Part shown: piece by piece, positions 1-8,462 of the stretch
How the letters are laid out: each line of letters begins with the position of its first letter
How positions within the stretch are numbered: position 1 is the stretch's first letter
Origin: UBA1444 sp964601085
GTDB lineage: Bacteria; Bacillota; Negativicutes; UBA1444
Reading direction: 5' to 3'
DNA: 16,732 nucleotides
NCBI GenBank assembly: GCA_964601085.1
Contig: CAZRLN010000060.1
Location: forward strand, 1-16,732
Program-made: the position numbers and the translations under genes
The notes under the pieces: generated by a model
What the model was told of the DNA's origin: nothing
The model's database searches: none
Seen by the model: the letters and a program-made list of their open reading frames with translations, nothing else

Positions 1-61
1 CCCACTACCAAGCCCATAGCGGACTTTCACCGCCTAGTTACTGCCCATGCCGGGCGAACAC
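1..61 (-). mobile_element. Group IIC intron, 5' end (partial, runs off left edge)
   Basis: Read on the minus strand, the first 61 bases begin GTGTTCGCCCGGCATGGGC and continue through GGCGGTGAAAGTCCGC. This is the 5' end and start of domain I of bacterial class C group II introns; the well-studied Oceanobacillus and Bacillus halodurans introns begin GTGTGCCCGGCATGGG and carry a GGGTGAGAGTCCC segment at the matching place. The small stem GCCC/GGGC around CGGCAT is visible. The intron starts directly after the T-run of the DUF2148 terminator, which is the known target preference of class C introns (downstream of intrinsic terminators). The 5' splice site is placed at 61, within 1-2 nt. The rest of the ribozyme and any maturase gene lie outside the window, so mobility cannot be judged. 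Confidence 0.85.
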
Positions 62-108
62 CAAAAATCCCGGCAGCGTGCGGATCCGCACGCTGCCGGG
101 ATTTTTGG
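61..108 (-). terminator. 48-bp perfect palindrome, intrinsic terminator of the zapA-mutS2 operon
   Basis: Bases 61-108 are identical to their own reverse complement, centred on GGATCC. The minus-strand transcript reads a very GC-rich stem followed by GGATTTTTG, an intrinsic terminator about 20 bp after the DUF2148 stop codon. The A-run on the other flank (CCAAAAATCC) makes it formally bidirectional. The last base or two on the left may already belong to the group IIC intron inserted there. Confidence 0.85.
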
Positions 109-128
109 CAATTCACCTTGGCAAAGAC

Positions 129-665
129 TCAGCCCCGATCAAAGAATGGACTCTTCCCTGATACCGACAAAGGAATGCCATAAGCAATCTTAACTTGATT
201 GTCATCAAACAAATTCAGATTCAAGGCCGCTTTCCCGGCCGAAAACATGATCCGGTTGTCAACGTGATGCGCCGCCGCCACGCTGACTGCTGATCCTATC
301 GCGATTCCGAGGTCGCCAATGCTAATCGCGCACAATCCACTGTTTCTGATATTCTCCTCGCAATCCTTATAGCCGCAGAAACCGCAAGGTTTCGTCCCCA
401 AAGGCTTGACCCTCTGCCCCAGGATCAGAACAACCGGCGCTTTGTCGACATTGCCGGCGTCCCGTTCAAAATGCGGCAATCCGCCATCTTCCTTTAATAT
501 CCGACGCATTTCGGCGGCCAATTGGTCTTTGGCTTTGGCCCGAACGGCGATGACCGCCAAATTGTCGACCCCTTTACCTTTGGGGGCTGTCCGCGCCGCC
601 AACGCCATTAGTTCTACTACCCCATCCAACGCTCTGGCTTCCATTTCAGCGCTCTTGGTAATCAT
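129..665 (-). CDS. DUF2148 ferredoxin-like domain protein
   Basis: This is a 178-aa protein of the DUF2148 family (uncharacterised, ferredoxin-like). The N-terminus MITKSAEMEARALDG and the segment RTAPKGKGVDN are typical of the family. A cysteine cluster C94-x2-C97-x4-C102-x9-C112 in KPCGFCGYKDCEEN is a likely Fe-S site, and the C-terminus GKSPFFDR is also characteristic. It is probably cytoplasmic: I see no signal peptide or membrane helix. The frame is open further upstream to a TTG at 740, but that would overlap the end of mutS2 by 53 nt. ATG at 663-665 has an AAGGGAG site upstream, leaves 22 nt after mutS2 and matches the usual family N-terminus. It is the last gene of the zapA-U32-mutS2 run, ahead of a strong terminator. 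The family is confident; substrate and role are unknown. Confidence 0.88.
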   Translation of the reverse strand: MITKSAEMEARALDGVVELMALAARTAPKGKGVDNLAVIAVRAKAKDQLAAEMRRILKEDGGLPHFERDAGNVDKAPVVLILGQRVKPLGTKPCGFCGYKDCEENIRNSGLCAISIGDLGIAIGSAVSVAAAHHVDNRIMFSAGKAALNLNLFDDNQVKIAYGIPLSVSGKSPFFDRG

Positions 666-687
666 TTCGTTCCACTCTCCCTTCTTA

Positions 688-3060
688 TCATGCAAGTTTT
701 GCAACAGAGACTCCCGTTCCACCCTGGTTGATTTCGCCAATAGTCACGCTCTTCACGCGCGGATGCGACATCAGATAGGCACGAACCCCCTTGCGAAGAG
801 CGCCGGTTCCCTTGCCGTGAATGATCGACACCGAGTCCAGCCCGGCCATGATGGCGTCGTCAATGTACTTATCCAAAACATAAGCGGCTTCTTCGTTGTT
901 CAGGCCGCGAATATCGATCTCGCGCGATACGGTTGCCGATTGTTCGATACTGGACGTTTTGGGCGAATACTCCTTAGCCGCGGTACTTTTTTGCGCCGAT
1001 TTTTTTAGCACCCGGCATTGTGTGACCGGAACCACCGTCTTGAGGGAACCAAGTTGCACAGTGGCCGATTCGCCGTCCACCGACAGAACCGTTCCCTGCT
1101 GGCCGAGCGTTTCCACCAGAACAACCGCACCGGGCACCAACTTTGCCTGATCGCCGGTGGCGAATTGCGGTGATACGGCTGACAACGTCAACGGATTCAG
1201 TTCACTGATTCGTTCCCTGATTTTACGACGCGCGCCTTCGATGCTGCTTTGCATGGAAGCGTGCTGCGCCATGGAAAAATGCTGTTTCAATTCACTGATG
1301 ACCGACTCCGCTTCCAGACGAGTCTGGCGCATCAGTTCATCGGCATCGGTGCGCGCTTTGCCCAAAATATCGCGTTTTTTGCCTTCCCAAAGCTGTTTTT
1401 CCTTTTCAATCGTCTGCCGCAGGCGCAGCGATTCCAGCCGCAAGGCTGCGGATTCTTCCCGTTCCCGCTCACTGGCCCGCTTATGCTCTTCCATCGCCGA
1501 CAGGACCGTTTCGAATTTTTGATGCTCGCCGCCGGTTAGCGATCGGGCCCGTTCCACGATCTGCACCGGTAATCCCAACCGTTGCGAAATGGCGAAGGCG
1601 TTGCTGCTGCCGGCCACACCGATCAACAACCGGTAGGTGGGGCGCAGGGTTTCCAGATCGAATTCCACCGAAGCGTTGGCAACCCCCGGATGCGTATAAG
1701 CGAAGGCCTTCAATTCGCCATAGTGGGTGGTCGCCACCGTGCGGATTCCCTGCTCGTGAAGGTGTTCCAGGATTGCCATGGCCAAGGCGGTCCCTTCCTC
1801 CGGATCGGTTCCGGCGCCGATTTCATCGATCAGGACCAGACAATTCGGCGTGACTTGGGACAGTATCCGGACCAGGTTCGTCATATGGCCAGAGAATGTG
1901 CTCAGCGATTGCTCGATGCTCTGTTCATCGCCAATATCAGCGAATATATCCGAAAATACCGCCATCTCGGATTCCGGCGCCGCCGGTACAAACAGACCGG
2001 ATTGCATCATGAGGGTCAGTAATCCCAGCGTTTTCAGAGCTACGGTCTTGCCGCCGGTATTGGGTCCGGTGATCAGGAGGGTGTCGAACTCGCCGCCGAT
2101 CTGCATATCAATCGGCACAACCGACGCAGCGGAAATCAACGGATGGCGCGCCTGTCGCAAGTTCACCCGGCCGGGGCCGGCAAAGAACGGTCTCACGCCA
2201 CGCATGTCCAGGGCCAGACGAGCTTTGGCGAAAACAAAGTCCAGCTGGGCCAAAATATCGCAGTTTGATTCGATGACGTCCGCTTGTGTGGAAACATGAA
2301 CGGACAGCGCCAGCAGTATTTTCTCGATCTCCGCCTGCTCCGAGGACAACAGGCCTTTTAAATCATTATTTAAGTTGACCAACGCCATGGGTTCGATAAA
2401 AACTGTCGCGCCGCTGGCGGACTGGTCATGCAAAATGCCGGGAAATTGATGCCGGTATTCCTGTTTGATCGGAATCACATAACGATCGCCCCGCATCGTG
2501 TACAAAGCATCCTGAAAAAATGTCCGATACTGGCAGGATCGCAAGATGGAATCAAGTTTATCCTTGACGCGCCCCTGCAGAGTGCGAATCTCGCGTCGGA
2601 CCTGTCCCAGCTTGTCGCTGGCTTCGTCTTTGACCGTGCCGTTATCGTCAATTGCCTTTTCAATGGCGAATTCGGTAGCCCGCAGCACCATCAGTCCGGA
2701 TGCCCACCCCTGCAATGCTTCCACAGGATCCGGCAGGTCAGCGAAAAACGCCTTCATCAAGCGCGCCGCCCGAAGTGTCGAGCTGACAGCAAGGAGTTCT
2801 TCGCCGGACAGCCCGCCGCCAACGCGAGCCCTTCCCAAAATCGAGCGTAAATCCTGAATTCCACCGAAGGGAACCGCTGAGTTTTGTCGCACCACGGATA
2901 CAGCATCCGCGGTCAGATCCAGTTCCCCTGAAACCTGATCAGGTTCAGCGACTGGCTGCAACTTCTCCGCCAATTCGCGCCCGCGCCGGGTTGACGTGTA
3001 CTCAGTCAGACGAGCGATTACTTTCGAATATTCCAATGTTTTTAATGCGGATGGGTCCAT
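688..3060 (-). CDS. mutS2: Endonuclease MutS2
   Basis: 790 aa, full length for MutS2, a MutS-related ATPase/nuclease implicated in suppressing homologous recombination and in rescue of collided ribosomes in Bacillota. Core and lever domains occupy about residues 1-300. The ATPase has Walker A GPNTGGKT at 332-339, Walker B with the ABC-type signature LVLIDEIGAGTDPEEG around 408-423, and TTHYGELKAF after it. A charged coiled coil rich in Glu, Arg and Lys spans roughly 510-620. A KOW-like segment follows, and the C-terminus is an Smr nuclease domain (IDIRGLNNEEA, IIHGKGTGALRKGV, ending GGTGVSVAKLA). The mismatch-recognition domain of true MutS is absent, as expected. ATG at 3058-3060 is preceded by AAAGGAG. 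It lies 21 nt after the U32 gene and 22 nt before the DUF2148 gene, so it is almost certainly co-transcribed. Confidence 0.97.
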   Translation of the reverse strand: MDPSALKTLEYSKVIARLTEYTSTRRGRELAEKLQPVAEPDQVSGELDLTADAVSVVRQNSAVPFGGIQDLRSILGRARVGGGLSGEELLAVSSTLRAARLMKAFFADLPDPVEALQGWASGLMVLRATEFAIEKAIDDNGTVKDEASDKLGQVRREIRTLQGRVKDKLDSILRSCQYRTFFQDALYTMRGDRYVIPIKQEYRHQFPGILHDQSASGATVFIEPMALVNLNNDLKGLLSSEQAEIEKILLALSVHVSTQADVIESNCDILAQLDFVFAKARLALDMRGVRPFFAGPGRVNLRQARHPLISAASVVPIDMQIGGEFDTLLITGPNTGGKTVALKTLGLLTLMMQSGLFVPAAPESEMAVFSDIFADIGDEQSIEQSLSTFSGHMTNLVRILSQVTPNCLVLIDEIGAGTDPEEGTALAMAILEHLHEQGIRTVATTHYGELKAFAYTHPGVANASVEFDLETLRPTYRLLIGVAGSSNAFAISQRLGLPVQIVERARSLTGGEHQKFETVLSAMEEHKRASEREREESAALRLESLRLRQTIEKEKQLWEGKKRDILGKARTDADELMRQTRLEAESVISELKQHFSMAQHASMQSSIEGARRKIRERISELNPLTLSAVSPQFATGDQAKLVPGAVVLVETLGQQGTVLSVDGESATVQLGSLKTVVPVTQCRVLKKSAQKSTAAKEYSPKTSSIEQSATVSREIDIRGLNNEEAAYVLDKYIDDAIMAGLDSVSIIHGKGTGALRKGVRAYLMSHPRVKSVTIGEINQGGTGVSVAKLA

Positions 3061-3081
3061 TGGGTTCTCCTTTGTTTCTTT

Positions 3082-5586
3082 TTACAACACGCCGCGGAAA
3101 TAATGGCCGCGCGTAATATCTTCATGCTCGGCGGCATCGATCTCAGCGGCGGAAAGGCCGTCCGAGCCGGCATCAATGGCCCGTCGGTACAATGTAGTTA
3201 TTTTCTCCAGATAGGCCGGATTCATCTGGCAGCCTTCCACGCGCAACCGGGAGATCCCGGCCTGGGATAAGCGATGGACATGCGGTAGCATGGACAGCTC
3301 CTTGCCGTTCAGAATATGCATCCGGCAGGAGTCGTCGCTGATGACCTGAAAATATTCGCCTTTCCGGTCCTGCAGACGGTATTCGCCCTGTTTGCACACT
3401 CCGGTGCAAGGATTCCCGTCCCGTTCGCCCAGGTACGCCCCCAAAGCGCAAAACTCCGAAATCATCAATGTGAGTCGTCCGTGCACCAGGCATTCCAAGG
3501 GTAAAATCTGTGCCTGCCCAAGTTTTTGGACTTGCACCATTGTCAGCTCCGGGGACAGAGTGGCGCTGACGGCTCCCTGCTCACGAACAAACTCCAGGGC
3601 CTCCGAATTAAACAGATTCATCGGATAGTCAGCATGGATCTTTAGATCCGGATATTCCTTCGCGCGGGCCAGCGTACCCGCTGTTGCAACGCAGACGGCA
3701 TCCGGGCGCATTTCAGCGAACCAGCCGATCCGACGGTCAACTTCTTCGCTGCCGCACTCCCGGACGATCCGGGGCAGGCAGAAAGCGATCCTTTTTCCAG
3801 CGCCTCGTACCATCGATAAAAAATCCGCGTAATCATCCTGTCGATACAAACCGTCATGAAAGCGTTCGCCGCTGATCAGCAGCCAATCGGCCCCGCCAGC
3901 GAGCGCGGCTTTGGCCTGCTCGATGGTATCGACTTTAACCGAAAGGTCTGGTCTGAATGCTTTCTCCCCATTCCGGGACACGGGATCGGCTGCCGCAGCC
4001 TTGACAACAACCTTCGCTATTTCCGGCAGCGACGGCCGGGTAAATCCAGCCAGCCGCAGTGTTTCGAGGTGATCAACGGCTCGCCGTCGGGCGTCATTGA
4101 TTTCCGAAACCGGCACCATTACTTCGCCTTCAATTTGCGGGGAGAACTCTTCCAGCCGAAACGGGGTATTCCCCAAGCGGGAGCATTGCACTTCCAACGC
4201 TTCCGGTGTCAGCGGACGATTACGGGCAGCCTGTCCGGCTTGTTGCGTTTGCGCCACCCCGACATTGCCCTGACGGTCACGGATTTCAATTTTCAACGGT
4301 TGTCCCACGGCAGCCCAAACGTTCATCGCAACCGGGATCCGTCGACGGGCATACGGTTTGTTGAACCAGGACCTGGCCTTGTCCGTCAATCGGGCGTCAA
4401 AGGTCTTGAAGACCCGGTCGCCGGGACGAACCTGCTCCGGGCACGGAATGGATACTTCTTGCGTTGCCCCGGCTTCCGTGACGGAGACATCCTCCACCCA
4501 CAATTCGCGGACTTCGACATTGACCCGTCCGCCAACCTTGACCCACGCTTCAACAATGTCACCGACCGCCAACGGGCCTTCCAATTTCAGGACCAACCGC
4601 CGCTCACGCGGCAGGTAGCGGACGACCCGGCCAATTAACACGCCCCGGTTGTTGGGACGACGGTCGCTCATCATCTCCTGCGAGTTTTTGCCAAATAAAT
4701 GAGCCGTGGTGAAACCCCGGTTAAAAATTTGTTCCAGTTCCCGTAAATCTTCCGGAGGTGTCCGGTAATTCGCCGGATCGGCATAAGCCCGGTCAATAGC
4801 CCGCCGGTAGGCATCCACCACAACCGCCACATATTCGGCACGCTTCATTCGTCCCTCAATTTTCAGACTGGCCACTCCGGCCTCGATGTATTTCGGCAGA
4901 ACCTCGATCGTCTGAAAATCTTTCGGACTCAACAGATATTCGCCAATGCCCAGTCCATTCAAGACATCCTGCCCCTTCGGATCCGTCAGCTTATAAGGAA
5001 GCCGGCATGGTTGGGCGCAACGGCCGCGATTACCGCTTCGGCCGCCAATCATGCTGGACATCAGGCACTGTCCGGAGTAGCAGATGCACAATGCGCCGTG
5101 AATAAAAGTCTCCACTTCGCAACGAGCTCTCTTGCAGATTCCGGCGATTTCCGCCAACGACAACTCCCGGGACAAAATGACCCGGTCAAAGCCATAATCG
5201 GCCAGCAAATTCACGCCTGGCAAATCATGGACTGTCATCTGGGTGCTCGCGTGAAGCGGCAACTTGGGCGCTGCAAGCTTTGCCGCCCGCGCCACGCCCA
5301 CATCCTGCAGGATCGCAGCATCAACCCCAATATCATACAGATCGCGAAGATAGTGCCGCAATGCCGGCATTTCCGAGTCATCGACCAGCGTATTCACTGT
5401 GACAAACACCCGGACGCCAAATAAATGAGCCTGCCGGACAGACGGGGCCAGTTCCTCAAGGGAAAAGTTCGGAGCGTATTGCCTCGCTCCGAACTGTTGC
5501 CCGCCAAGATAAATTGCATCCGCGCCGCATTCCAGCGCTGCCGTAAAAGCTTCCCGATTTCCGGCCGGGGCCAATAATTCGATCAT
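3082..5586 (-). CDS. U32 family peptidase-like protein, RlhA/YrrO type with DUF3656
   Basis: 834 aa, the long form of peptidase family U32. The N-terminal TIM-barrel-like domain starts MIELLAPAGNREAF. The U32 signature lies at about 159-178 (ETFIHGALCICYSGQCLMSS) and is followed by GNRGRCAQPCR. Cysteines 167, 174, 190 and 194 are the likely Fe-S ligands seen in RNA-hydroxylating members. The middle part (about 300-500) fits DUF3656 beta-barrel sequence, and a second barrel-like half carries more cysteines (EFCALGAY, NPCTGVCKQGEYRLQDRKG). E. coli RlhA, a related protein, hydroxylates C2501 of 23S rRNA, while other U32 members act in tRNA or ubiquinone hydroxylation or were described as collagenases. 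An RNA-modifying role is an inference from family membership. ATG at 5584-5586 has AAGGA upstream. It sits between zapA (21 nt) and mutS2 (21 nt). Confidence 0.9.
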   Translation of the reverse strand: MIELLAPAGNREAFTAALECGADAIYLGGQQFGARQYAPNFSLEELAPSVRQAHLFGVRVFVTVNTLVDDSEMPALRHYLRDLYDIGVDAAILQDVGVARAAKLAAPKLPLHASTQMTVHDLPGVNLLADYGFDRVILSRELSLAEIAGICKRARCEVETFIHGALCICYSGQCLMSSMIGGRSGNRGRCAQPCRLPYKLTDPKGQDVLNGLGIGEYLLSPKDFQTIEVLPKYIEAGVASLKIEGRMKRAEYVAVVVDAYRRAIDRAYADPANYRTPPEDLRELEQIFNRGFTTAHLFGKNSQEMMSDRRPNNRGVLIGRVVRYLPRERRLVLKLEGPLAVGDIVEAWVKVGGRVNVEVRELWVEDVSVTEAGATQEVSIPCPEQVRPGDRVFKTFDARLTDKARSWFNKPYARRRIPVAMNVWAAVGQPLKIEIRDRQGNVGVAQTQQAGQAARNRPLTPEALEVQCSRLGNTPFRLEEFSPQIEGEVMVPVSEINDARRRAVDHLETLRLAGFTRPSLPEIAKVVVKAAAADPVSRNGEKAFRPDLSVKVDTIEQAKAALAGGADWLLISGERFHDGLYRQDDYADFLSMVRGAGKRIAFCLPRIVRECGSEEVDRRIGWFAEMRPDAVCVATAGTLARAKEYPDLKIHADYPMNLFNSEALEFVREQGAVSATLSPELTMVQVQKLGQAQILPLECLVHGRLTLMISEFCALGAYLGERDGNPCTGVCKQGEYRLQDRKGEYFQVISDDSCRMHILNGKELSMLPHVHRLSQAGISRLRVEGCQMNPAYLEKITTLYRRAIDAGSDGLSAAEIDAAEHEDITRGHYFRGVL

Positions 5587-5607
5587 GGTTTCATTCCTTA
5601 TCCTTTA

Positions 5608-5862
5608 TTATCTGACTTGTTTGACCATCGCCAACAACTGTTGATAATCTTCCTGCAGTCGCAGATACTCTTCGGTCAGGTTGAGTCCGGCCAAAACCGC
5701 GGTTTTCGCTGGGGACAGACTGGGATAGGTACGTTCGGTCTGACGCAGCCGTTCATCAAACAGCGCTGCGACTCTTTGCACGCGTTCCGGCTCGGTATCG
5801 CCGCGAATTGTATAACTTTCCCCACCGACAGTAATGGTTACCCGATATCGTCTTTTTTCCAT
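5608..5862 (-). CDS. zapA: Cell division protein ZapA
   Basis: 84 aa, the normal size for ZapA, which bundles FtsZ protofilaments and stabilises the Z-ring in the cytoplasm. The N-terminal globular part reads YRVTITVGGESYTIRGDTEP, followed by the helix VQRVAALFDERLRQ and a C-terminal coiled-coil helix (LNLTEEYLRLQEDYQQLL). The segment SLSPAKTAVLAGLNLTEEYL is typical of the Bacillota form. ATG at 5860-5862 is preceded by GGAGGGACAAG, a strong ribosome site. It is the first gene of the zapA-U32-mutS2-DUF2148 operon, which begins after the pheST terminator. A ZapA-U32-MutS2 neighbourhood is familiar in Bacillota. Confidence 0.94.
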   Translation of the reverse strand: MEKRRYRVTITVGGESYTIRGDTEPERVQRVAALFDERLRQTERTYPSLSPAKTAVLAGLNLTEEYLRLQEDYQQLLAMVKQVR

Positions 5863-5956
5863 CTTGTCCCTCCGCGAAAGCAGGTTAATACAGGCCGATC
5901 CTGTAATCTGTTATATGTTTCGCTTTTTTCTTTCATTATTCCTGCGTCGCCGCCGG

Positions 5957-5989
5957 AAAAAAAGATGACCGGGAGAAAGCCCGGCCATC
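5957..5989 (-). terminator. Intrinsic terminator of pheST
   Basis: On the minus strand GATGGCCGGG, a six-base loop and CCCGGTCATC form a ten-pair stem (one G-U pair) followed directly by seven T. It lies 26 nt after the pheT stop codon and separates pheST from zapA. Confidence 0.93.
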
Positions 5990-6015
5990 CCTGTCAATCT
6001 TGACGCCGCAAGAAT

Positions 6016-8448
6016 CTAGCTGCGAAGTTTCGCGCCGAATTTTTCCGCCAAATGTTCGATCAGGGAGCGGAATGGCGCCTCTACCTCTTCATCGGTCAGG
6101 GTACGATCCGGCGAACGGAAAATCAACGAGAACGCCAGACTCCGGGTTCCCTTTTCCACCCTTTCGCCGGCATAAACGTCAAACAGGTGCGAGTCCGCCA
6201 ACAGCGGACCGGCGGCGATTCGAACTTCAGACATTACTGACGCCGCTGGAATCTGGTCCGACAAGACAATGGCCAGATCGCGACTGATCGCCGGATATTT
6301 GGGGATTGCGGCGTATTGTTGGGAAGCTGCGATCGCAAGGGCGCCGACTTCCGAAAGATTAACCTTGAATACAAAAACTGGCCGCGAAATGCCGAATGCT
6401 TCCTGGACCGCCGGGTGCAAAGCGCCCAAAGTAGCCACTGTTAGGCCATTTACGGTGATTTCCGCCTGTTTGCCGGGATGAAGCCATGGCGCCGTGGATG
6501 CCTGAACAGTCCATTTGCCAATTCCCAGGCCGCTCAACACAGTCTCGACAACGCCCTTCGCATCGAAAAAATCGACCATATCCCGACTGTGGCACCATTC
6601 AGTTCCATCGCGCCGCCCCACCATCGCGCCGCACAGCCAGAATACCTCCTCTGGATGACAAGTCAGAGGTAGACTATGCGCATGGTGGGTCGATCCGATT
6701 TCGTACAGCTTGAGATCTTCGTTCTTCCGGGAAAGATTGCGGGCAACCGTATCTACCAATCCTGCCATCAGGGTGGTCCGCAAAATTGGAAATTCATCTG
6801 TAATCGGATTGAGAATGGGAATTGCATTACGCAACGGACTATCATCCGGCAATCGCAGACGGTCAAAAAAGTCCGGGTGGGAAAAACTAAACGACAAGGT
6901 TTCATAGAACCCCTGACCAGTCATAATATCCCGAGCTGCATCCATTGCGCTTCGCGCCGTCGGCGCTCCACCGGCGTGAATCGGGCCCACGGGCCGAGTC
7001 GAAGGAATATTGTCATAGCCAAAAATCCGTGACACTTCCTCGGCGATATCCACCGGTCCGGTAACATCCTGTCGCCAGGTCGGCGCCGTCACGCTGATCA
7101 ATTCGCCAGAGGCTTTCACCGTGAACTCCAATTTTTCCAGAATATCAACCATCGTAGCCGCTGGAATTTCAGCCCCAAGATAACGATTGATCCAGTCGGC
7201 GGTAAAGTCGAACCGGGCAGGTAAGACGGCCCGGGGATACACGTCGATCATCCCTGGAACCACATCGCAGGCACCCATATCCACCAACAACTGCGCCGCC
7301 CGATCCAAAGCCAGGGGGATCGCGGCGACATCCACGCCGCGTTCAAAACGGCCGGATGCTTCCGATCGCAGCCCCAGTCCCCGTGACGTCCGACGAATGT
7401 TGGGGCCGTAAAACGCGGCGGCTTCCAGTAAAACCGTCCGTGTCGAAGCGGAAATCTCCGTAGCCAGACCGCCCATAACACCCGCCAGTCCTACGGGTTG
7501 CACTGCATCCGCAATCACGAGCATGTCCGGCGTCAGTTCCCGTTTAATATCGTCCAGCGTCGTCAATTTTTCGCCTTCCATGGCTTTTCGGACAATGATG
7601 CTATGTCTCGCCAAAAGATTATAGTCATAGGCGTGCATCGGCTGTCCCATTTCCAACATGACAAAATTGGTGACATCGACCACATTGCTGATGGGACGCA
7701 TGCCGGCGGCTTGCAGGCGATGTTGCAGCCACAGCGGCGACTCGCCGATCCGGACATTGGTCAGGATTCTGGCGCAGAAACGTTTGCACAAGTCCGGATC
7801 CTTGATCTCGACGGAAGCCATCTCCGTTGCCATCCCCTGACCTTTTTCCTGCAATGTCTGCATTGGACGCCTGGCTCGATTGCCAACAAGCACGCCGATT
7901 TCGCGCGCCAAGCCCACCATGCAGAAGCAATCGGCCCGGTTGGCGGTGAGTTCAAATTCCATGATTGCTTCATCCATACCCATGATGGGACGAATGTCTT
8001 GGCCTAATGGCGTTTCGTCCGGCAAAACGTAAATTCCGTCCCGTTTCTCCGGAGCAATGATCTTCGTATCGCCCAGAATTTCTTCCGCCGAACAGAGCAT
8101 TCCTTCCGAGGCAACGCCACGAAAATCGGTCGGTTGAATAATCTTTCCGCTGGCCAGCACTGCATCGGCCAATGCGACCGGGACGATTTGTCCGGGTCGA
8201 ACATTGGTCGCCGCTGTAACGATTTTAACAAGCCGGTCGCCGAGATCCAGAATGCACACCGACAGTCTGTCGGCATTCGGGTGCGGATCCACGCTGCGAA
8301 TCTTTCCCGTCACAATGTTTTTCAATCCCTGGCAGGGGCGTTCAATCCCTTCCACCGGAATTCCCGCCATCGTCAGCCGGTCGCCCATGACTTCCGGTGA
8401 ATCTTCAAATTGCACATAATCTTTCAGCCATTTGACTGGTGCGCGCAT
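6016..8448 (-). CDS. pheT: Phenylalanine--tRNA ligase beta subunit
   Basis: 810 aa, normal for bacterial PheT, which with PheS forms the alpha2-beta2 synthetase charging tRNA-Phe. The domains run in the usual order: N-terminal MRAPVKWLKDYVQF, an EMAP/OB-type tRNA-binding domain at about 40-150 (VDPHPNADRLSVC), the B3/B4 editing domain (NRADCFCMVGLAREIG), the B5 domain, a catalytic-like domain with AEEVSRIFGYDNIPST, and a C-terminal FDX-ACB anticodon-binding domain (YPAISRDLAIVL, ending in RSPDRTLTDEEV). ATG at 8446-8448 is preceded by AAGGAGG that begins at the pheS stop codon. The spacing to pheS is 14 nt, so the two are translated from one message under the Phe T-box. Confidence 0.98.
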   Translation of the reverse strand: MRAPVKWLKDYVQFEDSPEVMGDRLTMAGIPVEGIERPCQGLKNIVTGKIRSVDPHPNADRLSVCILDLGDRLVKIVTAATNVRPGQIVPVALADAVLASGKIIQPTDFRGVASEGMLCSAEEILGDTKIIAPEKRDGIYVLPDETPLGQDIRPIMGMDEAIMEFELTANRADCFCMVGLAREIGVLVGNRARRPMQTLQEKGQGMATEMASVEIKDPDLCKRFCARILTNVRIGESPLWLQHRLQAAGMRPISNVVDVTNFVMLEMGQPMHAYDYNLLARHSIIVRKAMEGEKLTTLDDIKRELTPDMLVIADAVQPVGLAGVMGGLATEISASTRTVLLEAAAFYGPNIRRTSRGLGLRSEASGRFERGVDVAAIPLALDRAAQLLVDMGACDVVPGMIDVYPRAVLPARFDFTADWINRYLGAEIPAATMVDILEKLEFTVKASGELISVTAPTWRQDVTGPVDIAEEVSRIFGYDNIPSTRPVGPIHAGGAPTARSAMDAARDIMTGQGFYETLSFSFSHPDFFDRLRLPDDSPLRNAIPILNPITDEFPILRTTLMAGLVDTVARNLSRKNEDLKLYEIGSTHHAHSLPLTCHPEEVFWLCGAMVGRRDGTEWCHSRDMVDFFDAKGVVETVLSGLGIGKWTVQASTAPWLHPGKQAEITVNGLTVATLGALHPAVQEAFGISRPVFVFKVNLSEVGALAIAASQQYAAIPKYPAISRDLAIVLSDQIPAASVMSEVRIAAGPLLADSHLFDVYAGERVEKGTRSLAFSLIFRSPDRTLTDEEVEAPFRSLIEHLAEKFGAKLRS

Positions 8449-8462
8449 ATCGCAATTCCTCC

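Noticed and set aside
129..740. 203-aa version of the DUF2148 protein from TTG 740
   Set aside because: It overlaps the Smr end of mutS2 by 53 nt; the ATG at 665 has a ribosome site and the usual family N-terminus.
3856..4638. 260-aa plus-strand open frame
   Set aside because: It is antisense to the U32 gene, shows no recognisable domain and reflects the codon use of the real gene.
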